Positions 30,272-38,828 of a DNA stretch of 64,000 nucleotides are shown piece by piece. The stretch is from Clostridium sp. CMCC3677 (GTDB taxonomy: Bacteria; Bacillota; Clostridia; Clostridiales; Clostridiaceae). Numbering within the stretch: position 1 is the stretch's first letter; every line of letters starts with the position of its first letter. A program made the position numbers and the translations under genes. The DNA lies in NCBI RefSeq assembly GCF_023845585.1, contig NZ_JAMQHS010000011.1:41249-105248 (forward strand). Direction: 5' to 3'. The notes below the pieces were generated by a model that saw only the letters and a program-made list of their open reading frames with translations, ran no database searches and was not told the DNA's origin.

Positions 30272-30454
30272 ATGTTGATATCTGCAATAGGTAAAGTGGC
30301 ATTGTAATTGGACTTTGAGAATACTTAATGAGTATTGTCACATTTACTGCTTGTCGCAATTTTATATTGGGAGCAAGCTAAAATGGGACTATACTCATTT
30401 TAGTATTCCTAAGTTCAATTACTCAGTCCACTTTACGTATGCAAATATCAACAT
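30272..30454 (-). repeat. Palindromic repeat R1, copy C (183 bp core)
   Basis: This copy is inverted relative to copy B. Its first ~97 bases (read on the minus strand) differ from B at only two positions. It then lacks over 100 bases of B's centre and rejoins at TTCTCAAAGTCCAATTACAA. It ends three bases from the stop codon of the ATPase gene. Confidence 0.85.
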
Positions 30455-30457
30455 GCT

Positions 30458-32158
30458 TTATATTTTCAAACTACGAAATCTATTGAATGTGGCCATTATT
30501 TCTTGTCTTCTTGGCATTGACAATCTGCCATTACCACCTTTTATATTACTAATTGATATAATTCCGTTATTTTCTATATAGTTCATTATTTCATTTGTTA
30601 CTTCTATTAATGTTTTCTTTCCATCTATAACATTATCTTCTGCCCACTTCATTATCTCTCCAATAGTATTAATTTGCTCACTATCCACTATTTGTTCAAC
30701 TGCTCTTAAATCTATATTTTCTTTATTAATTACTAATCCATCTATTCCTAGAGTCTTTATTTTTACGCCTTTATAACCTTTTTCAATACTTCCTTTTTTA
30801 ATAACCCTATTTAAATTTATCTTTATATCAAGATTTCTTTCCTTAATTTTAGAAAGTATCTTTCCATTACTTAAACTTTTAGCTTGCTCTGTTACATTTT
30901 TTATATTGTAACAATCCATTTGTATTACATTGTCTGCAATATCAAAATAATCTCCAGAGCTTCCTACTACTATAATTGTTGATATCTCTTTTTGATTATA
31001 CAAATCTCTAGCAACTTCAATAAAAGGTGTTATAGGTTCTTTATCTTTAGAAACCAGCATCTGCATTATATCGTCTCGAATCATAAAATTAGTAGCTGAT
31101 GTATCTTCATCTATTAAAAATACCTTAGTTCCGCTCTCTATGCCTTCTATTATATTTGCAGCTTGAGATGTACTTCCACTTGCATTTTCACTATAAAATT
31201 TAGTTGTATCTTTTTTATTAGGTAAATTATTTATAAATAATGATATATCATCTTTATTTATTACTCTGCCATCTTCTGCTCTAACTTTTAATGCTGTATT
31301 GTCTGTTATTACAAATTCTCTTCCGTCACCTTCAATATGATTATAAATACCTAATTCCAATGCATTTAATAGTGTTGATTTTCCATGATAACCTCCACCA
31401 ACTATAATTGTTATACCTTTTTTAATTCCCATTCCTACAATTTCACCCTTATTAGGTAAATTGAATTTAACCTCTAAATTTTCAGGGGATTTAAATGGTA
31501 TTCCATCCTTTAAAGGCCTAGTTGATACTCCTGATTCTCTAGGTAATATCGATCCATTTGCAATAAATCCAATTAAATCATTGTTCTTTAATTCATTTCT
31601 TATAAACTCTTGATCTTCAACTAATCTCACTTGTTTTATAAGTTTATCTTTATCTATGTTTTTATAAATTAATGATGACTCTACAATTTTAGGTAGGAAA
31701 TCAAATAAAATCTTTTCTAATTCCTTAGCAAGAACACTTCTACCCCTTGCTGGAAATCCTACTTCTATTCTAGCTTCTATTTTTTTATCACTTATCACAA
31801 TAGAAGTTCTGTCTAAAATTTCTTGTGTGCATTTACTTATAGAAATTAATCCACTTTTTCCTGACCCAAAAATCTTACTGCTACATGAATATATATTTTT
31901 ATAAAATGTTCTAGTTAAATAATCTTTAACAGCAATCTTTTTGTAATTGTTATTTACTAATTCTTCTGGGATATTTGAAACTTTTTTATCCATTATTATT
32001 CTTACTCTAGAAGGCGTTGCAAATGGATCTCCTTGTACATGATCTATTGCTAATATATAATCATTAAACTCATAACTACCTTCAAGTTGCTTATATGACT
32101 TGTATCCTTTTCCATCTATACTTATTAAATCTCTATGCAAATCATTAAAATTTTTCAT
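30458..32158 (-). CDS. PF09818-type P-loop ATPase (ABC-ATPase domain protein)
   Basis: This 566-residue protein matches the 'predicted ABC-class ATPase' family. A Walker A motif GGGYHGKSTLLNAL lies near residue 255. An SGSTSQAANIIEGIE segment serves as an ABC signature, and FLIDEDTSATNFMIRDD is the Walker B. The N-terminal 240 residues are family-specific (DYILAIDHVQGDPFATPSRVRI). Function is unknown; the composition suggests a soluble nucleic-acid or RNA-linked ATPase. Its ATG directly follows the stop of the DUF1836 gene, so the two are translationally coupled. Confidence 0.85.
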   Translation of the reverse strand: MKNFNDLHRDLISIDGKGYKSYKQLEGSYEFNDYILAIDHVQGDPFATPSRVRIIMDKKVSNIPEELVNNNYKKIAVKDYLTRTFYKNIYSCSSKIFGSGKSGLISISKCTQEILDRTSIVISDKKIEARIEVGFPARGRSVLAKELEKILFDFLPKIVESSLIYKNIDKDKLIKQVRLVEDQEFIRNELKNNDLIGFIANGSILPRESGVSTRPLKDGIPFKSPENLEVKFNLPNKGEIVGMGIKKGITIIVGGGYHGKSTLLNALELGIYNHIEGDGREFVITDNTALKVRAEDGRVINKDDISLFINNLPNKKDTTKFYSENASGSTSQAANIIEGIESGTKVFLIDEDTSATNFMIRDDIMQMLVSKDKEPITPFIEVARDLYNQKEISTIIVVGSSGDYFDIADNVIQMDCYNIKNVTEQAKSLSNGKILSKIKERNLDIKINLNRVIKKGSIEKGYKGVKIKTLGIDGLVINKENIDLRAVEQIVDSEQINTIGEIMKWAEDNVIDGKKTLIEVTNEIMNYIENNGIISISNIKGGNGRLSMPRRQEIMATFNRFRSLKI

Positions 32159-32740
32159 TTACTTTTCATCTCCCATAAAGTACTCATCAATTAAAGCTTC
32201 GCCCATTCTTCTATACATATTACTCATAGATATCATTGATCCAACAAGTAAAAATTTTTCTTCAAAATCACCATTTATATTATTTTCGCTTAAAAGATTC
32301 TTTACATTTTCTTCTTTGTCATTCATGTATTCCTTAAATTCATTAACATCTTGAGAATTCATATCTAAGTACGTTTTATAAAGAGATCTCAAATCATATT
32401 CTTCATTATTTTCATACTTTTTAACTATATTATCTAATGTAAGCTTTATATCATTTATTGATAATGCACCCTTTAAATCGTATATTAAACTCATTAATAT
32501 TAAATGTTCTTTTGAATATTTTTTATTCTTTATACTCATTAATAATTTCGCCTTAGCATAATTATTAATCATAGTTTTAGTTAATACTTTATCATCTTCC
32601 TTTCTTTTAAGGACTGATAATTTATTTTCAAACAATTGAATAACCTGATCCATATATAAATCTAGCTCAGGTATATCTTCTAAATTTATTTTTTTATCTA
32701 AGTTTAAGTTTTCCATTATATTTAATATATCTTTTGTCAT
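32159..32740 (-). CDS. DUF1836 family protein
   Basis: This 193-residue helical protein has the DUF1836 core: IPELDLYMDQVIQLFENKL, DDKVLTKTMINNYAKAKLL and KYSKEHLILMSLIYDLKGALSI. The central part resembles a MerR-like winged helix and may bind DNA. Its stop is followed at once by the ATG of the PF09818-type ATPase. Co-transcription suggests a shared or regulatory role. The ATG has AGGAAG upstream. Confidence 0.82.
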   Translation of the reverse strand: MTKDILNIMENLNLDKKINLEDIPELDLYMDQVIQLFENKLSVLKRKEDDKVLTKTMINNYAKAKLLMSIKNKKYSKEHLILMSLIYDLKGALSINDIKLTLDNIVKKYENNEEYDLRSLYKTYLDMNSQDVNEFKEYMNDKEENVKNLLSENNINGDFEEKFLLVGSMISMSNMYRRMGEALIDEYFMGDEK

Positions 32741-32958
32741 TATTCCACTTCCTAATCTAGTTTTTGAAACTACATATTATCTTGTCTATATTTAATATTA
32801 ATAGTATTACTTATAAAATTCAAGAAAATAGCTAAAAATATGATTTAAATAGCTTAAAATAAGTTTTTATGATCTTTGACTTTTATATAACTATATATAA
32901 TAATATTAATATATTGTTATATAGTTTTAAAAACTACGTATTGAGTATGGAGGTATTT

Positions 32959-33606
32959 ATGGATAAATATTTAAGAGAACCAGTTAATGGATTAACACAT
33001 CTTATAGGAGCTGTTTTATCATTAGTAGGATTAGTTTTAATGATAATTAAAGTAAATATGTCACAAGGATCTTTGATAGAATATGTCTCTATCATCCTTT
33101 TTGGAATTAGCATGATTTTACTGTATAGTGCTTCAGCAACATATCACTCTGTTATTGCAGATTCAAAAATTATTAAAGCTTTAAAAAAAGTAGATCACTC
33201 TATGATTTTTGTACTTATAGCAGGTTCTTATGCACCATTTTGCTTAATTGCATTACAAAATTCTATTGGCAATAAACTTTTCATAGCAGTTGCCGCATCT
33301 GCTTTAGTTGGGATAATATTTAAAATTTGTTGGGTTACATGTCCTAAATGGTTAAGCAGCGTTATATATATTACTATTGGTTGGTTTGCTATTTTTGCAA
33401 TTTACCCATTATCAATAGCGCTTTCACCAATAGGTGTAAGCCTGCTTGTTTTAGGAGGCTTGATGTATACAATTGGTGGGGTAATATATGCCTTAAAGAA
33501 AGATAAAATAAAGATAGGCGTTTTTGGATCTCATGAAATATTTCATGTTTTCATAATGCTAGGAACACTATGTCACTTCATTTGTGTTTTTAATTATATA
33601 ATTTAA
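32959..33606 (+). CDS. Hemolysin III / TrhA-type membrane protein
   Basis: I start this at the ATG at 32959 behind GGAGG; a longer frame to 32869 has no ribosome site. The 215 residues form seven transmembrane helices of the PAQR/HlyIII fold. Conserved residues are N-G-L-T-H near the start, SATYHS, the KKVDHSMIFVLIAGSYAPF segment, and SHEIFHVFIMLGTLCHF. These His and Asp residues bind zinc in relatives. Despite the name, the bacterial members are thought to affect membrane lipid homeostasis; haemolysis is not implied. Confidence 0.9.
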   Translation: MDKYLREPVNGLTHLIGAVLSLVGLVLMIIKVNMSQGSLIEYVSIILFGISMILLYSASATYHSVIADSKIIKALKKVDHSMIFVLIAGSYAPFCLIALQNSIGNKLFIAVAASALVGIIFKICWVTCPKWLSSVIYITIGWFAIFAIYPLSIALSPIGVSLLVLGGLMYTIGGVIYALKKDKIKIGVFGSHEIFHVFIMLGTLCHFICVFNYII

Positions 33607-33622
33607 AAAGTATTTAGTAAGC

Positions 33623-33662
33623 AAAAAGCACTCCATTCAACTAAAAATGGTAGTGCTTTTTC
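33623..33662. terminator. Bidirectional terminator between convergent genes
   Basis: AAAAAGCACT and AGTGCTTTTT pair, with CCAT/ATGG continuing the stem above one mismatch. It serves the hemolysin III gene and the convergent transporter. Confidence 0.85.
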
Positions 33663-33693
33663 ATATGATTTTATTTTATTGTTTATTTTTTAT

Positions 33694-35007
33694 TTAACCA
33701 ATACCACCATATATAACTCCAAGTATTATAACTACTATAGTTATAATTACAAAGACATATTTAGCAAGATATATGAAGTTAATTCCTAACTCTCTGCTAG
33801 ACCCTTTGTTTATCTCTATAAGTGCCTTTTTAGAATCTCCTACATAGTAAAATACTAAAAATACTATAAGCGCTGCTAGTGGTGATACTATTATTGTGAT
33901 GAAATTAGTGAAATTATCAAAGCTAGCCATGCTTAAATTTAAAGGTATTGATAATATAAATCCTATTATAGCTATTATAATGGATGCCTTTTTTCTATTA
34001 AGCTTTGTTTGTGAAATTAATGCTTCAACTGGACCTTCCAACATATTAATAGATGATGATACAGCTGCAAATATTAAACTTAAGAAGAATACTATCGCTA
34101 TTAGTCTTCCACCAGGCATAGCCTTAAATATTGTTGGCATTGTTATAAATAATAATGGTGGACCTGCCATTGGATCTAAATTAAATGCAAATACAGATGG
34201 CATTATAACAAATGAAGCAAGTAATGCTGCTATTGTATCTAATATTGCTGTACTTAAAGCAGACTTTGGTATATCGAAATCATCTTTTATGTAACTACCA
34301 TATACAACCATTCCGCAACCATTTAATGATACTGTAAAGAAAGCTTGTCCTAAAGCCATTATCCAAGTATTAGGTTTAAGTAAAAATTCCCACTTAGGAT
34401 TTAATAAGTATTTAACACCTTCCATTGCTCCTGGGAGTGTAAGTGATCTTATTGATAGTAAAATAAATATTACAAACAATGCTGGCATAATTATTGAATT
34501 TATTGTTTCTATACCTTTTGTTACTCCTACATAAACTATAACTAATGTTAAAGCTATAGCTATAAAGTTCCAAACTATTGTTTGACTTGTTCCTGAAAAT
34601 CCTGTAAAAAAGCTATTAACATCTACTGTAAACAGTTCTCCTGTAATACTCATTGCAAAATATTTCATTATCCATCCTACAACTATGTTGTAAAACATAA
34701 ATACACCTGCTAATCCTATTACAGGTATTAGCGCTACTAACTTTCCACCTTTTTTATTTTTTTCAGCAAATGTTGTTATAATTCCTGTTGCTGAACCACC
34801 TTTAAATTTTCTTCCAAATGCAAATTCTGTTATTAATCCTGTTGAACCTAATAACAATACAAAAATAAAGTATGGAATTAAAAAAGCTGCTCCTCCATTT
34901 TGACCTAATCGATATGGAAACATCCATATGTTTCCTAGCCCTACTGCTGCTCCTATACATGAAAGTATAAAACCAGTCCTACTCTTAAAATTTTCTCTTT
35001 TAGCCAT
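33694..35007 (-). CDS. Neurotransmitter:sodium symporter (NSS) family transporter
   Basis: This 437-residue protein has eleven to twelve transmembrane helices of the LeuT fold. The start is RTGFILSCIGAAVGLGNIWMFPYRLGQNGGAAFLIPY, the NSS helix 1 with its unwound Gly-Leu-Gly-Asn sodium site. Family members import amino acids with sodium; the specific amino acid is not determined. GGAGGGACAG precedes the ATG. It is a single-gene unit, preceded by a long leader with a terminator-like hairpin, so expression may be controlled by attenuation. Confidence 0.92.
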   Translation of the reverse strand: MAKRENFKSRTGFILSCIGAAVGLGNIWMFPYRLGQNGGAAFLIPYFIFVLLLGSTGLITEFAFGRKFKGGSATGIITTFAEKNKKGGKLVALIPVIGLAGVFMFYNIVVGWIMKYFAMSITGELFTVDVNSFFTGFSGTSQTIVWNFIAIALTLVIVYVGVTKGIETINSIIMPALFVIFILLSIRSLTLPGAMEGVKYLLNPKWEFLLKPNTWIMALGQAFFTVSLNGCGMVVYGSYIKDDFDIPKSALSTAILDTIAALLASFVIMPSVFAFNLDPMAGPPLLFITMPTIFKAMPGGRLIAIVFFLSLIFAAVSSSINMLEGPVEALISQTKLNRKKASIIIAIIGFILSIPLNLSMASFDNFTNFITIIVSPLAALIVFLVFYYVGDSKKALIEINKGSSRELGINFIYLAKYVFVIITIVVIILGVIYGGIG

Positions 35008-35096
35008 TCCTACTGTCCCTCCTAAAATAAATAAAAAATCATAAAGACTACTTTGAACTAATCATAAAATTCTTCTTTTTTTATAATTTCCAAAGA

Positions 35097-35320
35097 ATAA
35101 AAAAACCACATAGTGTTACTATGTGGTTGCCTACAATACTAATACTCTACATCCACACAGCTTATCCATGTGGTTAAAATTGAGAATAATGAATAACTCT
35201 AACCATCACAGATACAAACTTAAATTCATACTTTAAGCTCGCATCTATAATAAAAAATTATTAATACAAGCTCTGTCTATAATAGTTACAGTAATATGCG
35301 TTATTTAATTTTAATAATAT
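35097..35320 (-). promoter_or_regulatory. Structured leader with terminator upstream of the NSS transporter
   Basis: On the minus strand a 14-pair helix (with G-U pairs) forms between GATGCGAGCTTAAA and TTTAAGTTTGTATC around a seven-base loop. Then come GGTTAGAG..CTC..TAACC, CCACA..TGTGG, and a terminator AACCACATAG-TAACA-CTATGTGGTT followed by T's at 35127-35097. AACCACAT occurs twice, so the terminator 3' arm has two possible partners. The layout resembles a riboswitch or attenuator, but it matches no class I know. Confidence 0.5.
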
Positions 35321-35431
35321 AAATCTAGTGCATATCATAATAATTACTCTCCATCTTTACAATTTTCTTAATTTTATCATCTAAATTACAAAAATGTCAA
35401 TAATAAAGATGCTTTTAATTCCTTTAAATAT

Positions 35432-35460
35432 TCTCTTTATGTAGCTTTATGTGGTATAAT
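35432..35460 (+). promoter_or_regulatory. Extended -10 promoter of the ABC-F gene
   Basis: TGTGGTATAAT has a perfect -10 hexamer at 35455-35460 with an upstream TG element. The -35 region (TTCTCT) is weak. It lies 37 bases before the TTG start. Confidence 0.5.
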
Positions 35461-35496
35461 AACGAAATGAATATTCAATGAAATGAGGGAAATTTA

Positions 35497-37092
35497 TTGA
35501 TAACTGTATCAAATGTTAGTCTTAGATTTGGTGGACGTAAACTTTTTGAAGACGTAAACCTTAAATTTACAGCAGGAAATTGTTATGGAGTTATTGGAGC
35601 AAATGGTGCTGGAAAAAGTACTTTTCTTAAAATACTTTCAGGTGAAGTTGAACCTAATACTGGTGAAGTTATAATTGCTCCAAATACAAGAATGTCAGTA
35701 TTAACACAAGATCATTACAAATATGATGATTGTCAAGTTTTAGAAACTGTAATAATGGGTAATGAAAGATTATATCAAATCATGAAAGAAAAAGATGAGA
35801 TATATGCAAAGCCAGATTTTTCTGATGAAGATGGAATTAAAGCATCTGAATTAGAAGGTGAATTTGCTGAACTTAATGGTTGGGAAGCAGAATCTGAAGC
35901 TTCTTCATTATTACAAGGTTTAGGAATTGGAACTGAATATCACTTTAAAAACGTGTCAGAATTAACTGGAGGAGAAAAAGTTAAAGTTCTTTTAGCTCAA
36001 GCTTTATTCGGTAATCCAGGAATATTAATCCTAGACGAACCTACTAACGGTCTTGACTTAAAGGCTGTAAATTGGTTAGAAGATTTCTTAGGAAACTTTG
36101 ATGGAACTGTTATAGTTGTATCACATGATAGACATTTCCTAAACTCAGTTTGTACTCAAATGGCTGATGTTGACTTTGGAAAGATTAAGATTTATGTTGG
36201 TAACTATGATTTCTGGTATGAATCAAGTCAATTAGCCCTTCAAATGTCTAAAGATCAAAATAAGAAAAAAGAAGAAAAAATTAAAGAATTACAAGACTTC
36301 GTTGCAAGATTTAGCGCTAATGCATCTAAATCTAAGCAAGCTACTTCTCGTAAGAAATTATTAGATAAAATCACTTTAGATGATATCCAACCTTCAAGCA
36401 GAAAATATCCTTTCGTAGGATTTACACCTGAAAGAGAAGTTGGTAATGACATATTAACAGTTAAAGATTTATCTAAAACTGTAGATGGAGTTAAGCTTTT
36501 AGATAACATTAATTTCATGGTAAATAAAGGTGATAAAATTGCTCTTATCGGTAATGAAATTGCTGTAACTACATTATTCAAAATACTAGCTGGAGAAATG
36601 GAACCAGATAGTGGAGAATTTAAATGGGGAATAACTATAACTAATTCTTACTTCCCAACTGATAACTCAGAATATTTTGACGGATGTAATCTTTCTTTAG
36701 TTGATTGGCTTAGACAATACTCAGAGGAAAAATCTGAAAGCTACATAAGAGGTTTCTTAGGAAGAATGTTATTCTCTGGAGAAGAAGCTCTAAAGGAAGC
36801 TAATGTATTATCTGGAGGAGAAAAGGTTAGATGTATGTTATCTAAAATGATGCTTTCAAATGGAAATGTATTAATGTTAGATCAACCTACTAATCACCTT
36901 GACCTTGAATCAATTACTGCTGTAAATAATGGTTTACAAAATTATAACAGTAATATAATTTTTGCTTCTCATGACCATCAATTTGTTCAAACTATAGCAA
37001 ATAGAATTATAGATATTAAAGATGATGGTTCTATTGTTGATAGAGCTATGACATTTGATGAATACTTAGAATTTGCTGCATCAAATAAATAA
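35497..37092 (+). CDS. ABC-F family ATP-binding protein, YkpA/YbiT-like
   Basis: This 531-residue soluble protein has two ABC domains joined by a charged linker (about 235-290), no membrane part, and the ABC-F layout. Site 1 is standard: GANGAGKSTF, LTGGEKVKVLLAQ and LILDEPTNGLDL. Site 2 has IGNEIAVTTLFK in place of a Walker A with Gly-Lys-Thr, and MLDQPTNHLDLE with Gln where the catalytic Glu is expected. A similar altered Walker A occurs in YkpA-type proteins as I recall them. ABC-F proteins act on ribosomes. The start is TTG behind GAGGGAA. Confidence 0.88.
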   Translation: MITVSNVSLRFGGRKLFEDVNLKFTAGNCYGVIGANGAGKSTFLKILSGEVEPNTGEVIIAPNTRMSVLTQDHYKYDDCQVLETVIMGNERLYQIMKEKDEIYAKPDFSDEDGIKASELEGEFAELNGWEAESEASSLLQGLGIGTEYHFKNVSELTGGEKVKVLLAQALFGNPGILILDEPTNGLDLKAVNWLEDFLGNFDGTVIVVSHDRHFLNSVCTQMADVDFGKIKIYVGNYDFWYESSQLALQMSKDQNKKKEEKIKELQDFVARFSANASKSKQATSRKKLLDKITLDDIQPSSRKYPFVGFTPEREVGNDILTVKDLSKTVDGVKLLDNINFMVNKGDKIALIGNEIAVTTLFKILAGEMEPDSGEFKWGITITNSYFPTDNSEYFDGCNLSLVDWLRQYSEEKSESYIRGFLGRMLFSGEEALKEANVLSGGEKVRCMLSKMMLSNGNVLMLDQPTNHLDLESITAVNNGLQNYNSNIIFASHDHQFVQTIANRIIDIKDDGSIVDRAMTFDEYLEFAASNK

Positions 37093-37093
37093 T

Positions 37094-37139
37094 AAAATTA
37101 AAAGGCTATTCCTTAATTGGAATGGCCTTAATTTTTTCT
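37094..37139 (+). terminator. Terminator after the ABC-F gene
   Basis: AATTAAAAGGCTATTCC pairs with GGAATGGCCTTAATT across a six-base loop, with small internal bulges, then TTTT. Confidence 0.85.
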
Positions 37140-37233
37140 CTTTATTTTCTTCAGTTTACACAAAATTATTTACAGGTGAAACTGAAAAGCTGTTTTTAGA
37201 TGTTACATAGATAAACCAAGTAATATGAATACT

Positions 37234-37584
37234 TTAAAGATTTAGTTTATAATAATCATCTCCCCATTTGCACATCATACTAAGAATAGGCATTAAACTC
37301 TCACCTACATCAGTTAATGAATATTCAACCTTTGGCGGAACTTGAGGATAAACTTTTCTATTAACTAAATTATCTGCTTCTAGTTCTCTTAGCTGTTGAG
37401 TTAGCATTTTTTGAGTTATTTTAGGAAGTGCTTTTTTTAATTCATTAAATCGCTGTATTCCCTTAGTACCTAAATGCCAAATAATAATAGGTTTCCATTT
37501 TCCTCCAATTAAGTCTATTGTAATTTCGAAGGTACATCTATAATTCTTATTTTTAAATTCTAAAGTATTGCAATTAGAACTCAT
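37234..37584 (-). CDS. HxlR-family transcriptional regulator
   Basis: This is 116 residues from the ATG at 37584, which has AAAGG nine bases upstream; an ATG at 37593 abuts that site. It carries the MarR/HxlR winged helix: [53 protein letters not shown] and [11 protein letters not shown] Cys near residue 6 (SSNCNTL) and one at CTF are placed like redox-sensing cysteines of YodB/HypR relatives. It diverges from a nitroreductase gene, the usual arrangement for thiol- or quinone-responsive HxlR regulators. Confidence 0.9.
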   Translation of the reverse strand: MSSNCNTLEFKNKNYRCTFEITIDLIGGKWKPIIIWHLGTKGIQRFNELKKALPKITQKMLTQQLRELEADNLVNRKVYPQVPPKVEYSLTDVGESLMPILSMMCKWGDDYYKLNL

Positions 37585-37600
37585 AGTTATCATCCTTTCA

Positions 37601-37622
37601 ATAGTATCCTTTTAGGTACTAT
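37601..37622. promoter_or_regulatory. Candidate HxlR operator
   Basis: ATAGTA-N10-TACTAT is a perfect 6-bp dyad in the divergent intergenic region, with a second half-like ATAGTGCGTACTT at 37631-37643. Its spacing and the AGTA/TACT core resemble operators of YodB-type regulators. Confidence 0.55.
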
Positions 37623-37714
37623 AATACAAAATAGTGCGTACTTGTTATATATAAACTTATTTTTTATAATAATATCATTGATTATAAAAAATATCAATTA
37701 GGAGGTATATATAA

Positions 37715-38215
37715 ATGGATGCAATATTAAACAGGAAAAGTATAAGAAAGTATAAGAACATAAATGTAAGTGATGAGATTGTTGAAGAATTATTAAAAGC
37801 AGGTATGGCAGCACCTTCTGCGGCAAATGAACAACCTTGGGAATTTATAGTCTTAAGAGATAAAGAGATTATGAGAAAAATAACTGAAGTACATCCATAT
37901 TCAAAAATGCTATTAAATACAGATGTAGCAATTATAGTTTGTGGAGATGAATCAAAAGAAATATTTAAAGGCTTTTGGGTACAGGATTGTTCAGCTGCCA
38001 CAGAAAATATATTAGTAGCTGCTGAAGATAAAGGTTTAGGTGCAGTATGGTTAGGTGTTTACCCAATAGTAGATAGGGTAGATGCAATAAAAGAACTTCT
38101 AAATTTACCATCTAGTGTAATTCCTTTATCAATAATACCTGTTGGATATCCAGATGAAGAAAGAAAAGCAGCAGATAGATTTAATAAAACAAGAATACAT
38201 TATGATAGATGGTAA
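37715..38215 (+). CDS. Nitroreductase family protein
   Basis: This 166-residue FMN-dependent oxidoreductase begins MDAILNRKSIRKYKNINV, with the Arg-Lys-Ser-Ile-Arg FMN-phosphate motif. AAPSAANEQPWEFIV, a CSAATENILVAAEDKGLGAVWLG core and VGYPDEE follow. It should reduce nitro compounds or quinones with NAD(P)H. AGGAGGT precedes the ATG. It forms a unit with the downstream monooxygenase-like gene and diverges from hxlR. Confidence 0.92.
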   Translation: MDAILNRKSIRKYKNINVSDEIVEELLKAGMAAPSAANEQPWEFIVLRDKEIMRKITEVHPYSKMLLNTDVAIIVCGDESKEIFKGFWVQDCSAATENILVAAEDKGLGAVWLGVYPIVDRVDAIKELLNLPSSVIPLSIIPVGYPDEERKAADRFNKTRIHYDRW

Positions 38216-38239
38216 AGATTAAAAAAGTGAGGGATATAA

Positions 38240-38527
38240 ATGATAAAAGTAGTCGCAAGAAATTTTGCCAAAGAGGATAAAATTAACGAAATTATTGAAC
38301 TATGTAAAGAACTAGTAGAAATCACAAGAAAAGAAGAAGGATGCATAAAGTATGAAATGTATCAAGATGAACAGGATGCTAAAATTCTGACAATGATTGA
38401 AGAATGGGAAAATAAACATTCTTTAGATAAGCACTTGAGATCTGAACATTTCACTAGAATTGTTCTAATGATGGGAAAGCTTATGTCAAAAGAAACAGAT
38501 ATGAATGTTTACAATAAATTGATTTAA
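38240..38527 (+). CDS. Antibiotic biosynthesis monooxygenase-domain (YgiN-like) protein
   Basis: This 95-residue ferredoxin-fold protein begins MIKVVARNFAKEDKINEI. EEGCIKYEMYQDEQDAKILTMIEEWEN and DKHLRSEHF are conserved features of the ABM/YgiN family, which includes quinol monooxygenases. It starts 24 bases after the nitroreductase, so the operon probably handles quinones or similar electrophiles under HxlR control. GAGGGA precedes the ATG. Confidence 0.88.
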   Translation: MIKVVARNFAKEDKINEIIELCKELVEITRKEEGCIKYEMYQDEQDAKILTMIEEWENKHSLDKHLRSEHFTRIVLMMGKLMSKETDMNVYNKLI

Positions 38528-38683
38528 CATGTTTATGCAGATAGATCAATTTAAATTGTATTAAGAATTTCATAGTGAAATGATAAATTTTTGCTCATAA
38601 GTTAGGTTTAAAAATAACTTAGATAAAAAGTAAAAATATAAAACTTAAAAAAATTCATTTTAAAAGAAGACTGTAAATATTTT
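38528..38683. other. AT-rich spacer, no gene seen
   Basis: This is the first half of the 301-base gap between the monooxygenase and HAD genes. I see no ORF or clear terminator. CATGTTTATGCAGATA at 38528 resembles an R1 end without a partner. Confidence 0.4.
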
Positions 38684-38802
38684 TGTGTATGAGTGCAGTG
38701 GCGTTGGAATTTGCTTTTTAGAACTATTAATGGAGATTTGTCAAAAGTAATTTTCCAAAAGTAAATTCCTATATCCACGAGCTTTATACTACAATATCAA
38801 CA
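38684..38802 (+). repeat. Palindromic repeat R2, copy 2
   Basis: The left end, TGTGTATGAGTGCAGTGGC, recalls the R1 arm with its GTGGC block. The right part, AAAGTAAATTCCTATATCCA, then CGAGCTTTATACT and ATATCAACA, matches R2 copy 1. GGAATTTG and AAATTCC form the inner dyad. It carries the same TGTTGATAT terminus as R1. Confidence 0.55.
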
Positions 38803-38828
38803 CATTTTTAAAATAGATCCTATTTTAA

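Noticed and set aside
32869..32958. A longer N-terminus for the hemolysin III protein
   Set aside because: The upstream 30 codons lack a ribosome site and are not family-like; the ATG at 32959 has a strong GGAGG.
35097..35320. T-box, lysine or glycine riboswitch before the NSS gene
   Set aside because: No AGGGTGG T-box, no conserved lysine-core GCCGAA segment and no glycine-aptamer core was found. It is kept only as an unclassified leader.
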